Notes: generated by a model from the sequence alone, not told the origin. DNA of 64,000 nt from PALSA-1353 sp036267155 (GCA_036267155.1 DATAWP010000063.1:1-64000), one strand, 5' to 3'; shown: positions 32,549-41,783, counted from the stretch's first letter. Translations and numbers: made by a program.

Positions 32549-32942
32549 AAGTAATGGGCGTCTGCACGTCGGGGTGAAGGCTCTTGTGGACGGGGCAGGT
32601 CATGGCCGCGTTCTGGAGCTTTTGCCGCTGCTCGGCGGACAGGGGAAGCGGCACGGTGATCGTCACGGCCAGCCGGCCGATGCGACGCATTGGGGCCGCG
32701 ACCATTTCCTTGACGACCACCACGCGGGTTCCGGTCAGATCGATATTCATACGCTGGGCGGCAATCCCCATGATCGTCAACATGCACGTGCCGAGCGCGG
32801 CGGCGACCAGATCCGTCGGCGAAAATGATTCGCCTTTGCCCATGTTGTCTTTGGGCGCATCGGTGAGCAGAGCAGCGCCGGAGTCCAGGTGCTTTGCGCT
32901 GCACCGCAAGTTGCCTTCATACGCGATTTGAATCTCGATCAT
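32535..32942 (-). CDS. OsmC-family protein
   Basis: A 135-residue OsmC/Ohr-like protein, thiol peroxidase-related. Recognisable parts are FSPTDLVAAALGTCMLTIMG, with the first conserved cysteine (near residue 53), and NAAMTCPVHKSLHPDVQTPI, with the second (near residue 115). This two-cysteine layout detoxifies organic hydroperoxides in characterised relatives, using lipoyl or thiol reductants. It converges with and overlaps the DUF2127 gene by 14 bases. Confidence 0.9.
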   Translation of the reverse strand: MIEIQIAYEGNLRCSAKHLDSGAALLTDAPKDNMGKGESFSPTDLVAAALGTCMLTIMGIAAQRMNIDLTGTRVVVVKEMVAAPMRRIGRLAVTITVPLPLSAEQRQKLQNAAMTCPVHKSLHPDVQTPITFNWG

Positions 32943-33075
32943 GGGTTTCCTTTGTGTTTCGCCGCACTTTACCGTGCGAATCTTACTTGGCCAGAGCGCA
33001 AAAAATACTTATTTTTCGCGGAAATTAGGCTTGCGATCATATCTCTATTCTTCTATTTGGGAGCATAAGTTGTTT

Positions 33076-33109
33076 CGGGAATCGGATCGGGCTGACCCGG
33101 GTGTTCCCG
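33076..33109 (+). promoter_or_regulatory. imperfect hairpin in leader of first beta-helix gene
   Basis: CGGGAA (33076-33081) pairs with TTCCCG (33104-33109), and an inner CGGG/CCCG stem lies between them. It lies in the leader about 40 bases before the start codon. It may affect mRNA stability or translation. Confidence 0.3.
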
Positions 33110-33146
33110 TTTACCCATAGTTTTTTCTCTGGCAAAGGGAGAAGTG

Positions 33147-35735
33147 ATGGCACGAGCAAATCGTACCGGGAGATTTCGCGCCTCTTTATTGAAGCGTATT
33201 TCCAGCAGCGTCAATGTGCCGCTGAGCAAGCGCCAACCGCGATCCGTCAGCCCCATCAAGCATTTCCAGGGGCTGGAGATGCTGGAATCCCGGGTCATGC
33301 TGAGCGTGACGCCCAGTCTGATCGGCGGCGTTCTAACCGTCACCGGCACGGCGGGCCAAGCCAATACCATCAGCGTCGCTCTTGCGAACAACGGTAAATC
33401 CATCGTCGCCAGCTGCGATGGCGTCAGCGCAACGTTCAACACGTCGGCCGTCAGTGACCTGGTGATCAACGCCGGCACGCGCAGCGACAGCATTACGGTG
33501 GATTCCCATATCGGATGCGAAGAAACCCTTACCGAGGGCAAAGGCGCGCCCGCAAGCAATTCCGGTACGGGAAGCACGTCTCTGTCCAGCGGAAATACGG
33601 GACAATCCACGACTGTTTCCAAACCGCCCACAGTAACATCCAACTCCTCCGGCGAAAGCTCCAACAGTTCAACCACGACTTCCAATTCATCCAGCGGAGG
33701 TTCGAGCACCTCAACAGCGAGTTCAGATTCGTCCGGCGGGACTTCAAAAAAGTCCACCGGAAGCACCGGGCAATCGAGCAATAATTCCGGCACATCCACC
33801 AGCGGATCGAGCAGTTCGGGCGGACAAAGCAACGGGTCTTCCAGCTCCAGCGCATCCGGCTCCAACTCGTCGGGCAGCAATAGCTCATCGGGTTCCAACA
33901 ACTCGTCGGATTCTGGTTCGTCGAGTTCGAGCACCGCGGGTTCCAGTTCTTCCGGCTCGTCCGGCTCCAGTGCTTCGGGCTCTAATTCTTCCAGTTCGTC
34001 CGGTTCCAGTTCGTCCGGGTCCGGCTCGTCGAGTTCTTCAGGCAGCGGCACGAATACCACGCCGTCAACGCCGCCGTCGGGCAGCAAGGGCTCGACGTCG
34101 GATGGAACTGGTGCGCAGATCAGCTTCACAACCGATCAAACGGTCTATCAGGGCATTGCGGTTCAGGTGAACGCGTTGTCCTCTTCGCTCGGGTCCGGCA
34201 GCGCGATCCAGGCGACTTACAACTGGAACTTCGGCGATTCAGGAAGCCAATACAATTCATTGGTCGGCTTCAACGCCGCGCACGTGTATGACACTCCGGG
34301 CAATTACACGGTTACCCTGACCGTCACGGATTCCAACGGCCAGAGTTCCGTGGCGACGGGCGGCGTGACCGTTCTGTCGAACAGCTCGCTGACGACGATC
34401 TATGTTTCGCCCAACGGCAGCGACAACAACAGCGGCACCAGCGAGAATTCGCCGATCCGGAGCGTTGCCCAGCTCAACAATCTCATCAACAGCAACGAGC
34501 GCATTCTGTTCCAGGCGGGCGGCACTTACGATCTCGAGAACTCGCTGGAAATAAACAGCGTCAGCAACGTGGAGATCGGCAGCTACGGCTCGGGCGCCCA
34601 GCCGGTGCTCAAGTACGACGGGCCCGCGGGCGTGCAGGGCGGCATCATCGACGTGGGAGGCAACAACGTTTCCGTTCAAGGCCTCACGTTCGATTCGATT
34701 TACACCAACAACAATGATAACCAGGCGATCTTCTCGGGCACGGTGCTCTGGGGAAACAACATCACCTTCCGCGACAACACGTTTTACAACGTCCTTGATG
34801 ATTTCAACATGAACGGCGAGCCGACGAACGTGCTGGTTCAGAACAACACCTCGCCGACCACGAACGACCTGAGCGCCTATTTCACGTGGATTCAGGGAAA
34901 TAACATCGTGATCCTCGGCAACACGGTCGCCAATTCAGACGGCGAGGCCATCCTGCGTGTCGGCGGCGCCAACAACGTCCTGATTGCCGACAACGATTTC
35001 ACCAGGCTCGCCGTCGCGGGCACGGGCGGAAAGAATTGCCTCTCCATCCAGGAAGGCAACTACTGTTACGTTTACGGCAATACCCTTTCAGTCGGTCCAT
35101 TGTCGGTGGGACCGCTGGGCATCGGCTCCAATACGAATGGCGCGTTCAGCGACGTTGTGTTGGACTCGAATACTCTTGTTAACAACAGCACCATCCTGCT
35201 CCAACCGGGCCTGGATCACATCATGGCCCGGAACAACCTGATCGAAGGCCAGGGCGTTAACGACGGGTTTACCCTGAACGGCCAGCAAGTCGGCGATGGG
35301 TATGATTGGCAGTTGCAGGATGTTTATATCCAGAACAACACCGTCACCGAACCCGGAGCATCGGGCGGATTCCTGATCCTCAACAACGGCGAGGCCCAGG
35401 GTATCCATCTGGACAACAATCTGTTCTACGCACCGAACTTCTCGGCGGGAGGCGACAACGCCGCGTTCCTCACCAACTCCAACAATGACATGAACAGCTT
35501 TGTCCAGATAAAGGACAACGTCTGGTCATTACCGGCGACGATCTCGCCCTGGGTTCAGGGTGGATATTTCTTCGTCGGGTCTGACCCCTCGTTGCAAAGC
35601 GGCTGGGTCACGCCGGCGGAATGGGAAGCGAGCGGCCTGGCGAGCGGCGACGTGTATGAAAACGTCTCGCTTGGCAGCACGTTTTCGACGACGGTGGATG
35701 GGTTCACGGCCGGCTCGAGTTTGCCGAACTCGTAA
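33147..35735 (+). CDS. large LEPR-XLL-like surface protein with Ser-rich linker, PKD domain and beta-helix
   Basis: An 862-residue exported protein. The N-terminus carries the planctomycete-type motif FQGLEMLESRVMLSV near residues 43-57, thought to direct export or attachment. A short beta-domain (GGVLTVTGTAGQANTISVAL) follows. Residues about 130-310 are almost pure Ser/Gly/Asn/Thr low-complexity linker. A PKD domain (FGDSGSQYNSLVGFNAAHVY) then leads to a right-handed beta-helix of NosD/pectate-lyase type with N-rich turns (TFDSIYTNNNDNQAIF, VYIQNNTVTEPGASGGF). The ATG at 33147 follows a GGAG site; a GTG directly before it is the alternative. A paralogue follows at 36039. The role could be polysaccharide binding or cleavage, but no catalytic residues are evident. 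Confidence 0.78.
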   Translation: MARANRTGRFRASLLKRISSSVNVPLSKRQPRSVSPIKHFQGLEMLESRVMLSVTPSLIGGVLTVTGTAGQANTISVALANNGKSIVASCDGVSATFNTSAVSDLVINAGTRSDSITVDSHIGCEETLTEGKGAPASNSGTGSTSLSSGNTGQSTTVSKPPTVTSNSSGESSNSSTTTSNSSSGGSSTSTASSDSSGGTSKKSTGSTGQSSNNSGTSTSGSSSSGGQSNGSSSSSASGSNSSGSNSSSGSNNSSDSGSSSSSTAGSSSSGSSGSSASGSNSSSSSGSSSSGSGSSSSSGSGTNTTPSTPPSGSKGSTSDGTGAQISFTTDQTVYQGIAVQVNALSSSLGSGSAIQATYNWNFGDSGSQYNSLVGFNAAHVYDTPGNYTVTLTVTDSNGQSSVATGGVTVLSNSSLTTIYVSPNGSDNNSGTSENSPIRSVAQLNNLINSNERILFQAGGTYDLENSLEINSVSNVEIGSYGSGAQPVLKYDGPAGVQGGIIDVGGNNVSVQGLTFDSIYTNNNDNQAIFSGTVLWGNNITFRDNTFYNVLDDFNMNGEPTNVLVQNNTSPTTNDLSAYFTWIQGNNIVILGNTVANSDGEAILRVGGANNVLIADNDFTRLAVAGTGGKNCLSIQEGNYCYVYGNTLSVGPLSVGPLGIGSNTNGAFSDVVLDSNTLVNNSTILLQPGLDHIMARNNLIEGQGVNDGFTLNGQQVGDGYDWQLQDVYIQNNTVTEPGASGGFLILNNGEAQGIHLDNNLFYAPNFSAGGDNAAFLTNSNNDMNSFVQIKDNVWSLPATISPWVQGGYFFVGSDPSLQSGWVTPAEWEASGLASGDVYENVSLGSTFSTTVDGFTAGSSLPNS

Positions 35736-35743
35736 GTCCATCA

Positions 35744-35776
35744 TTTTAGCCGGCCCGCCTTGCGGGCCGGCTAAAA
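35744..35776. terminator. strong hairpin terminator / TTTTAGCC palindrome
   Basis: Fifteen-base perfect arms (35744-35758 and 35762-35776, core TTTTAGCCGGCCCGC) around a three-base loop, followed by A's. It lies eight bases after the stop codon of the first beta-helix gene. It has the same TTAGC/GCTAA ends as the palindrome at 7791. Confidence 0.7.
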
Positions 35777-36005
35777 AAGGCGTGCGGATCCGCGTACTGC
35801 ACCCGTCGCGTTGGATTTCCCGCTGGCGCATTTGCCTCGGCCGAGAGTGTATTGTAGATCACCTGGGGGAATGATTTTGGCCGGCGTTTCGCACGGCGAG
35901 GGGGGGAGCTGTTTTCGGACGTGAAGATAGACCAATCGCGCCGTCGATGCGTGTCCTAACACCGGCGTCCCGGCAAATACCCCCCATTTTTCCCTAACGT
36001 TACCG
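35777..36005. other. spacer between the two beta-helix genes
   Basis: About 230 bases with no coding signal. It follows the terminator hairpin and precedes the start-codon hairpin of the second gene. A separate promoter would be expected here, but none could be identified with confidence. Confidence 0.4.
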
Positions 36006-36040
36006 ATGTGGTCCGCGGCATTCGCCGATGCGGACCACAT
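36006..36040 (+). promoter_or_regulatory. hairpin that would sequester the likely start codon
   Basis: ATGTGGTCCGC (36006-36016) and GCGGACCACAT (36030-36040) are an exact 11-base inverted repeat with a 13-base loop. The right arm contains the first two bases of the ATG at 36039, so the mRNA stem would cover that start. The left arm also starts with an in-frame ATG (36006). Confidence 0.5.
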
Positions 36041-38462
36041 GAAGAAGTGCAAGACCACAAAATCGTCGCGTCAGCATCTGGAATTTCTCGAGGATCGCCG
36101 GCTCCTCTCGTCGGTGGCAATTTCGGGCAACTGCCTGGAGCTGATAGGCGATTCAAACCAAAGCAATACTTTCCTGGTCCGCGCCGCCCCATCCAACCGC
36201 GTTCTGGGATTTTCCAACAACTTCGGAGAGATCGCTTCACTTTCCACCGTCAACCAGGTCGTCATTTACGTTGGCAACCAGACGGACACTGTAACCGTCA
36301 GCTCCGGCGTGACGGCGCCGGTTGAGGTTATCAGTCCAAACGGAAAGACCACCTGGCTGGGCGCCGGAACTTCGCAGAAGTTCAGCGGCTCAAGCAACGG
36401 CTCTTCGAACGGCAACTCGTCGGGCAATAATTCTTCCAGCACCGGCAGCGGATCATCCAGTTCCGGCACTGGATCTTCCGGTTCAGGCAGCAGCTCGTCG
36501 AGCGGCGGCAGCGGTTCATCCGGTTCCGGAACCGGATCATCCGGCTCAGGCAGCGGCTCATCGAGCAGCGGCAGCAGTTCATCCGGCTCAGGCAGCAGCT
36601 CATCGAGCGGCGGCAGCGGTTCGTCAAGCTCCGGCACCGGGTCATCTGGCTCAGGTAGCAGCTCGTCGAGCAGCGGCAGCGGTTCTTCCAGCACCGGCAG
36701 CGGGTCGTCCAGCACCGGCACCGGGTCATCTGGCTCAGGCAGCGGCTCATCGAGCAGCGGCAGCGGTTCTTCCAGCACCGGCAGCGGGTCATCGTCCACC
36801 CCAAGTGATCCGAGCAATCCGGCGACCCCTGGCGCCGTGATTACCGTCACCAGCTCATCCACGGTCCTTCCGCTGGAGTCGGTGAACGTGAAGGCGTTGA
36901 ACTCGACGTTCGGCGATGGAACGGTGCTGAACAGCGAGATCACCTGGAACTTTGGTGACCCGGGGTCCGCGTATAACAGCCTGGTCGGCTTCAACGCCGC
37001 CCATGCGTATGCCAATCCGGGCACGTACACGATCACGTTGACGATCACGACGCCGGATGGATACACAGGCGTCGCGACGCAGCAGATCACCGTCGAGCAA
37101 GACACCCGCCCGACGATCTATGTGTCCACCAACGGCAACGACAGCAACAACGGCCTCTCGCCCAATTCGCCGATTCAGAGCACCTCGCGGTTGAACCAGT
37201 TGCTCACGAGCGACGTGCGGGTTCTGTTCCAAAGCGGCGACACGTTCACGATGAACAGCAGTGATTTCATCAATGCCAGCGGTCTGCACGACGTTTACAT
37301 TGGATCCTACGGCACGGGCGCTGCGCCGATCCTGATGTACAACGGCGTCGCCACTCAAGGGGCCATGGTCGAAATGTCCAACAGCACGCAGGGCCTGGTC
37401 GTGCAGGGTCTGACCTTTGATTCGATCTACACGAACAACGACGACACGCAGGCGATTCCCTCGGCCTTTTTCCCGGCCGGGAACGACATCGCCATCCTGG
37501 ACAACACGTTCATGAACGTGCTGAATGACATGAACATGCAGGCCGAGCCCTCGAACGTTCTGGTTCAGGGCAATAAATCCCCCAGCACGACGGCCTTGAG
37601 CGCGTATTTCGCGTGGATTCAGGGGAACGACATCGTGGTCGTCGGCAACACGGTTGCCAATTCCGATGGCGAAGCGATCCTGCGCATCGGCGGCGCCAAC
37701 GACATCCTGATCGCCGACAACAATATCACCAGGCTCGCCGCCGCCGGCACGGGTGGGAAAAACTGCTTTTCCATCCAGGAGGGCACCTACGCCTATATTT
37801 ACGGCAACACCCTTACAACCGGGCCTTTGTCGATTGGACCGATCGGCGTCGGCAATAACGCCAACGGCGCATTTAACTATGCCGTGATTGATTCCAACGT
37901 GATCCTCGACAACAGCACCATCCTGCTCCAGCCTGGCCTCGACCACGTCATGGCCCGGAACAACCTAATCGAAGGGCAAGGCGATAACTACGGCTTTACC
38001 CTGAACGGCACGCAGATCGGCGGTGGGTTTAATTGGCAGTTGCAGGATGTCTATATCCAAAACAACACCGTCACCGAACCCGGAGGGTCCGGCGGATTCC
38101 TGCTCCTCGCCAACGGCGAGGCCCAGGGAGTTCACCTGGACGACAACCTGTTCTACGCTCCGAAATTCTCGGTTGGAGGCGACGGCGCCGCGTTTCTCAC
38201 CGACTCCAACAATGATCTGAATAGCTTTGTCGAAATCAAGGACAATGTCTGGTCACTGCCGGCATCGGTGTCCAGCTGGGTGCAGGGCGGATATTTCTTC
38301 GTCGGGTCCGACCCCAGTTCGCAGAGCGGCTGGCTCACGCCCGCCGAATGGAAAGCCACCGGCATCCCCACCGGCGACGTGTACGAAAACGTCAACTTAG
38401 GCGCTACCTACTCGGTCAACGTGGACGGCTTCACGGCCGGCTCCAACTTGCCGACTTCGTAG
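36039..38462 (+). CDS. large LEPR-XLL-like surface protein, paralogue of the preceding gene
   Basis: An 807-residue paralogue (818 if the ATG at 36006 is used). It begins MKKCKTTKSSRQHLEFLEDR with the FLEDRRLLSSV form of the export motif. After a short beta-domain, residues about 115-255 are a Gly/Ser repeat linker, then a PKD domain (FGDPGSAYNSLVGFNAAHAY) and a beta-helix. Long stretches match the first protein, for example DGEAILRIGGANDILIADNN, and the last 100 residues are nearly the same (QGGYFFVGSDPSSQSGW). The divergent linker but conserved C-terminus indicates duplication with rapid change in the repeats. Function unknown; surface adhesion or glycan binding is a guess. Confidence 0.78.
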   Translation: MKKCKTTKSSRQHLEFLEDRRLLSSVAISGNCLELIGDSNQSNTFLVRAAPSNRVLGFSNNFGEIASLSTVNQVVIYVGNQTDTVTVSSGVTAPVEVISPNGKTTWLGAGTSQKFSGSSNGSSNGNSSGNNSSSTGSGSSSSGTGSSGSGSSSSSGGSGSSGSGTGSSGSGSGSSSSGSSSSGSGSSSSSGGSGSSSSGTGSSGSGSSSSSSGSGSSSTGSGSSSTGTGSSGSGSGSSSSGSGSSSTGSGSSSTPSDPSNPATPGAVITVTSSSTVLPLESVNVKALNSTFGDGTVLNSEITWNFGDPGSAYNSLVGFNAAHAYANPGTYTITLTITTPDGYTGVATQQITVEQDTRPTIYVSTNGNDSNNGLSPNSPIQSTSRLNQLLTSDVRVLFQSGDTFTMNSSDFINASGLHDVYIGSYGTGAAPILMYNGVATQGAMVEMSNSTQGLVVQGLTFDSIYTNNDDTQAIPSAFFPAGNDIAILDNTFMNVLNDMNMQAEPSNVLVQGNKSPSTTALSAYFAWIQGNDIVVVGNTVANSDGEAILRIGGANDILIADNNITRLAAAGTGGKNCFSIQEGTYAYIYGNTLTTGPLSIGPIGVGNNANGAFNYAVIDSNVILDNSTILLQPGLDHVMARNNLIEGQGDNYGFTLNGTQIGGGFNWQLQDVYIQNNTVTEPGGSGGFLLLANGEAQGVHLDDNLFYAPKFSVGGDGAAFLTDSNNDLNSFVEIKDNVWSLPASVSSWVQGGYFFVGSDPSSQSGWLTPAEWKATGIPTGDVYENVNLGATYSVNVDGFTAGSNLPTS
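36389..36800 (+). repeat. Gly/Ser-coding tandem repeat region
   Basis: Imperfect repeats of the type GGCAGCGGTTCATC and GGCTCAGGCAGCAGC fill the linker of the second beta-helix gene. The Ser-rich linker of the first gene (about 33540-34080) is less regular. Such DNA expands and contracts by slippage, and it makes long open frames on the opposite strand that are not genes. Confidence 0.8.
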
Positions 38463-38484
38463 CGCGACCCACTGCCTCGCGGCG

Positions 38485-38521
38485 AAATGAACAGGGGATT
38501 CAATCAATCCCCTGTTCATTT
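38485..38521 (+). terminator. terminator after second beta-helix gene
   Basis: Perfect 16-base arms (38485-38500 and 38506-38521, core GAACAGGGGATT) with a five-base loop, 22 bases after the stop codon and followed by a T-rich tract. It is the most terminator-like hairpin in the window. Confidence 0.8.
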
Positions 38522-38538
38522 TCGTTGGCTTTTGGTAA

Positions 38539-40104
38539 TTGTCACCGTTCGTGCCACTTGTGATCGAATCCCAGGATAGGGCCGGCCGGTTGTGGCCTCA
38601 AAAATTCCTCGACCATCCCGCGTGGGGATGGGCGATGGTTCTGCTCGGCGCGCTTCTGCGTTTACGCCGCTTCCTCCAGGAGCGGGGGCTGATGCACGAT
38701 GACGCGCAACTCGCATCCAACATTTTTTCAAAAACATTCGCGCAGTTGTTTCGGCCGCTGGACATTGGCGACCAGGCCGCACCCGTCGGATTTCTGGTTC
38801 TGCAGAAATGCTCCATTCTTCTTTTTGGGCATGGCGAGCGGGCGATCCGCCTGATCCCCTTTCTTGCCGCGGTTTTCGTTTTGCCCCTGTTTTTCCTGAC
38901 CGTTCGGAGAATCTTCGGGAATCGAACCGCGCTCTTTGCCATTGCCCTGCTCGCCCTGGCCGAGCCGCTGGTCCACTACAGCGCCGAGGCCAAGCAGTAC
39001 TCCACGGATGTTCTCTGGACGGCGGTGGTGCTGGCGCTGGCGCTGCGCGCCGGCAGCATCCCGACTCTTAACGTTCTGGGCGTCGTCGGCGCTATCCTCC
39101 TGTGGTTCTCCCATCCAATGCTGTTTGTTCTCGGCGGAATCGGCTTGACATTGTTCATCAGCCATCTGCACGATAAACAATATAAGTTGGCACGGGCAGA
39201 CGCAGTCATGGGCGTCGCCTGGCTCGCGAGCTTTGGCGCTAACTACCTGCTGATCTCCCGTTACTACGTCGCCAACGATTACCTGCGGACCTATTGGCAA
39301 AAGCTGGCCGCGTTCGCTCCGTTTTCGGATTCGTTAAGAGACGTGCTCTGGTATCCAACCGCCCTTGTCGAGCTATTTAAGTATCCCCTGGGAATTCTTC
39401 CCAGCGGCGATTCTCACCTGGCGGTTCGTGTCATCTCGTTGGTTGCCGTCGGCATGTTCGTCCTGGGTTGCGTGGTGATGGAGCAGCGATCCAAGAAAAT
39501 TCTGGGATTCATCGCGTTGACGATCCTGCTCGCGATCGCGGCTTCGGCCCTGCAAAGATATCCGTTCGCGGAACGGCTCACATTATTTTGCGCCCCATTG
39601 GTTGTCCTTCCCCTGGCGGTGGCAATGGGAATCGGCTGGTGGTGGCGAAATCGGCGCCGGACCGTTTTCTGGATCGTCATAGGCGCGATTCTTTTTGTTT
39701 ACCCCGTCTACATTCAGGCCAAATATGCCGTCCATCCGGAAGTCCTCTATGACGCCAAGCCTGCGATCAATTATGTCAAAGCGCACTGGCGGGCGGGCGA
39801 TTCACTTTATCTTCATTGGGGCTCGGATGTTTTGGGAACGTACTATCTCAATGCCGATCCGGCGCTGGCCATTGCTCCTGCCGATTTGGTCAAGGGCATT
39901 TTCGAGCCGAATCCCGCCGCGCGCAGCCGACGATATGGCGACGATCTATTGCAGCTTCGCGGCCGGAGGCGCGTCTGGATCGTCTTTTCCATGGACCCCG
40001 ACAAAGATCGGCTTCTGATCGAACAAATCCTCGATCGCCGCGGAAAGCTTCTGGATCACGAGCAATTCAATGGGAGCACCGCTGATCTGTATGACTTGCG
40101 TTGA
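38539..40104 (+). CDS. GT39-like membrane glycosyltransferase
   Basis: A protein of about 521 residues with some ten membrane helices. The first external loop has QERGLMHDDAQLASNIFSKT, with adjacent aspartates like the catalytic pair of GT39/ArnT-type enzymes, and QAAPVGFLVLQKCSILLFGH follows, as in the family. The soluble C-terminal domain (YDAKPAINYVKAHWRAGDSL to the end) is periplasmic. The start is uncertain: a TTG at 38539 or GTG at 38551 are both open and no ribosome site is obvious. The gene is separated from the beta-helix genes by a strong terminator. It may glycosylate surface proteins, but this is only inferred. Confidence 0.72.
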   Translation: MSPFVPLVIESQDRAGRLWPQKFLDHPAWGWAMVLLGALLRLRRFLQERGLMHDDAQLASNIFSKTFAQLFRPLDIGDQAAPVGFLVLQKCSILLFGHGERAIRLIPFLAAVFVLPLFFLTVRRIFGNRTALFAIALLALAEPLVHYSAEAKQYSTDVLWTAVVLALALRAGSIPTLNVLGVVGAILLWFSHPMLFVLGGIGLTLFISHLHDKQYKLARADAVMGVAWLASFGANYLLISRYYVANDYLRTYWQKLAAFAPFSDSLRDVLWYPTALVELFKYPLGILPSGDSHLAVRVISLVAVGMFVLGCVVMEQRSKKILGFIALTILLAIAASALQRYPFAERLTLFCAPLVVLPLAVAMGIGWWWRNRRRTVFWIVIGAILFVYPVYIQAKYAVHPEVLYDAKPAINYVKAHWRAGDSLYLHWGSDVLGTYYLNADPALAIAPADLVKGIFEPNPAARSRRYGDDLLQLRGRRRVWIVFSMDPDKDRLLIEQILDRRGKLLDHEQFNGSTADLYDLR

Positions 40105-40119
40105 GCGGGATGCGTAACG

Positions 40120-41001
40120 TCAATCCTGCTCCGCGCCGCCGCGTCCGGCGGCAAAATGGGCGGCGAGAAATTCCAGGAACAACACTCCGACGATGGCCGG
40201 CCCCGGCGCGATGAATTCCCATCGCCGTGATATGGCCAATCCCGCGAGAGTCGCCACCACACTGGCGATCACCGCGACGGTCATCACAATGCGCAGTCGC
40301 CGGCTCACTCGCAGTCCCGCCGCCCCCGGCAACACCAATAGCGCCGGCACCAGCAGATTACCCGACAGTTGCATGCCCATGATGATCACCACCGCCACCA
40401 GCAGGATCAGGAGATAATGCACGAAACCCGTCGGCACCCCCGTCACCTGGGCGAGGACCGGATCGAAACAGTAAAGAACGATTTGCTTTTGCAGGGCCAG
40501 AACGGTCAGCACAACCGCCGCGGAAAATCCCACCGCCAGCATTGCGTCCGCGTTGGATACGCTGCTGGCGTTGCCCAGAAGATAAAGCTCCCAGGAAGAA
40601 GGCCCTCCCCGGCCCAAGTGTGCATGAATCCCAAAAGCGATGAATCCCCATGCGAGCGTGGCGGCGACAAAGATCCCGATCGCGGCGTCGCCGCTGACGG
40701 CGCGTCGCCGGCTGATCGAGGCCACGGCCAGGGCCGTCGCAATGGCAAACCCCGCCCCGATCAGAAAAATCGCCGTGCCATTGTTCAGCGCCGGAAATGC
40801 GATGGTTAGGAGAACCGCCGTTCCGATTCCGCCGAATCCCGCGTGGGCGATTCCATCACCGAGATAAGCCCAGCGGCGCAGCACGACGAAAACCGAAAGC
40901 ACCGCCCCCGCCACGCCGACGGATGCGGAGGCCAATCCGGCCCGCAGAAGTTCGGGCCAAATACTGGAATCGGCTGGGATGCCTGCCATCTGGGCTATCA
41001 T
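40120..41001 (-). CDS. metal ABC transporter permease (ZnuB/TroC type)
   Basis: A 293-residue ABC-3 family permease with about eight helices, including GAVLSVFVVLRRWAYLGDGIA near 30, with the family's GD.ISHA-like segment in the form LGDGIAHAGFGG, and VVIIMGMQLSGNLLVPALLV near 210. The ABC-3 family transports zinc, manganese or iron. The ATG at 41001 overlaps the ATPase stop by four bases, and upstream codons lie inside that gene. No substrate-binding protein gene adjoins, so it may be encoded elsewhere. The acidic C-terminus (GAEQD) is unremarkable. Confidence 0.85.
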   Translation of the reverse strand: MIAQMAGIPADSSIWPELLRAGLASASVGVAGAVLSVFVVLRRWAYLGDGIAHAGFGGIGTAVLLTIAFPALNNGTAIFLIGAGFAIATALAVASISRRRAVSGDAAIGIFVAATLAWGFIAFGIHAHLGRGGPSSWELYLLGNASSVSNADAMLAVGFSAAVVLTVLALQKQIVLYCFDPVLAQVTGVPTGFVHYLLILLVAVVIIMGMQLSGNLLVPALLVLPGAAGLRVSRRLRIVMTVAVIASVVATLAGLAISRRWEFIAPGPAIVGVLFLEFLAAHFAAGRGGAEQD

Positions 41002-41783
41002 CGAGACGATCTTTCCATTCGCAGTTCCGGCAGATCGACTCCGAACATTTCGCGGGCCAATTCCTGCGGCATATTTCCGGGAACGTCGTGGTAGTGCAGC
41101 GTGACGTTCAGACAGGCCAGCCGATCGCACACCGCCGCGACGGTGCGCAGATCGTGGCTCACCAGAATCACCGTCAGCGCCAGCGACTGCTTGAGGTCAG
41201 CCAGAAATTGAATGAATTGATCCTGCCCGGCGCGGTCGATCCCGGTGGTCGGCTCATCGAGAAACAAAATGTGCGGCCTCGCCGCCAGGGCACGCGCGAT
41301 GTGTGCGCGCTGAAGCTCGCCGCCGGAGAGCGATCCGATCGGCACATCGGCCAATTCCTCGATTCCCACCTTTTGCAAAAGCCAATCGACGTGTTGCAGA
41401 TCGTCGCTGGTCTCTTTGCCCAAAAGCCCCGCTTTACCGACTAATCCAAGCCGCACGAGTTGTCTGACGTTGATGGGGAATCCCCGCGGCGTGCGCGGCG
41501 TTTGCGGCAGGCACCCGACAACGTCGCCCCGCCGCACCGCCGCATTTGGCGACATGCCGCAAATCCGAATGCTTCCGCGCGTCGGGCGCAGCAGGCCAAG
41601 CAGAAGATTCACGAGCGTGGTTTTCCCGCCGCCGTTGGGTCCGATCACGCCAACGGTGGTGCCGCGATCGACGGTCAGGCTGATGTGCTTGAGCACCAGC
41701 CGCTGGCCGTAAGCGAAATCCACGTTGGATATCTCGATGATCGGTTCGGACACGGTCAGGTAAGGATATGCCATCGCGGACAA
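40998..41783 (-). CDS. metal ABC transporter ATP-binding protein (ZnuC type)
   Basis: A 261-residue ABC ATPase. Walker A is GPNGGGKTTLVNLLLG (near residue 49), signature LSGGELQRAHIARAL, Walker B ILFLDEPTTGID and switch histidine ILVSHDLRTVA. The sequence CLPQTPRTPRGFPINVRQLV is typical of ZnuC/TroB. It is expected to power the permease encoded just downstream, overlapping by four bases. An ATG three codons later is an equally likely start. No Zur or MntR operator was identified upstream. Confidence 0.88.
   Translation of the reverse strand: MSAMAYPYLTVSEPIIEISNVDFAYGQRLVLKHISLTVDRGTTVGVIGPNGGGKTTLVNLLLGLLRPTRGSIRICGMSPNAAVRRGDVVGCLPQTPRTPRGFPINVRQLVRLGLVGKAGLLGKETSDDLQHVDWLLQKVGIEELADVPIGSLSGGELQRAHIARALAARPHILFLDEPTTGIDRAGQDQFIQFLADLKQSLALTVILVSHDLRTVAAVCDRLACLNVTLHYHDVPGNMPQELAREMFGVDLPELRMERSSR

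Noticed and set aside
33053..34129. 358-residue minus-strand frame rich in Pro, Glu, Asp and Leu
   Set aside because: It is the exact complement of the Ser-rich linker of the first beta-helix gene; repeated codons (TCC, AGC, TCG) create long open antisense frames.
36389..36800. Possible CRISPR-like array because of regular repeats
   Set aside because: Units are coding Gly/Ser repeats with no unique spacers and the frame is maintained.
36266..37105. 279-residue minus-strand frame with LPEPDDPVP-type repeats
   Set aside because: Antisense of the Gly/Ser repeat linker of the second beta-helix gene, without independent support.
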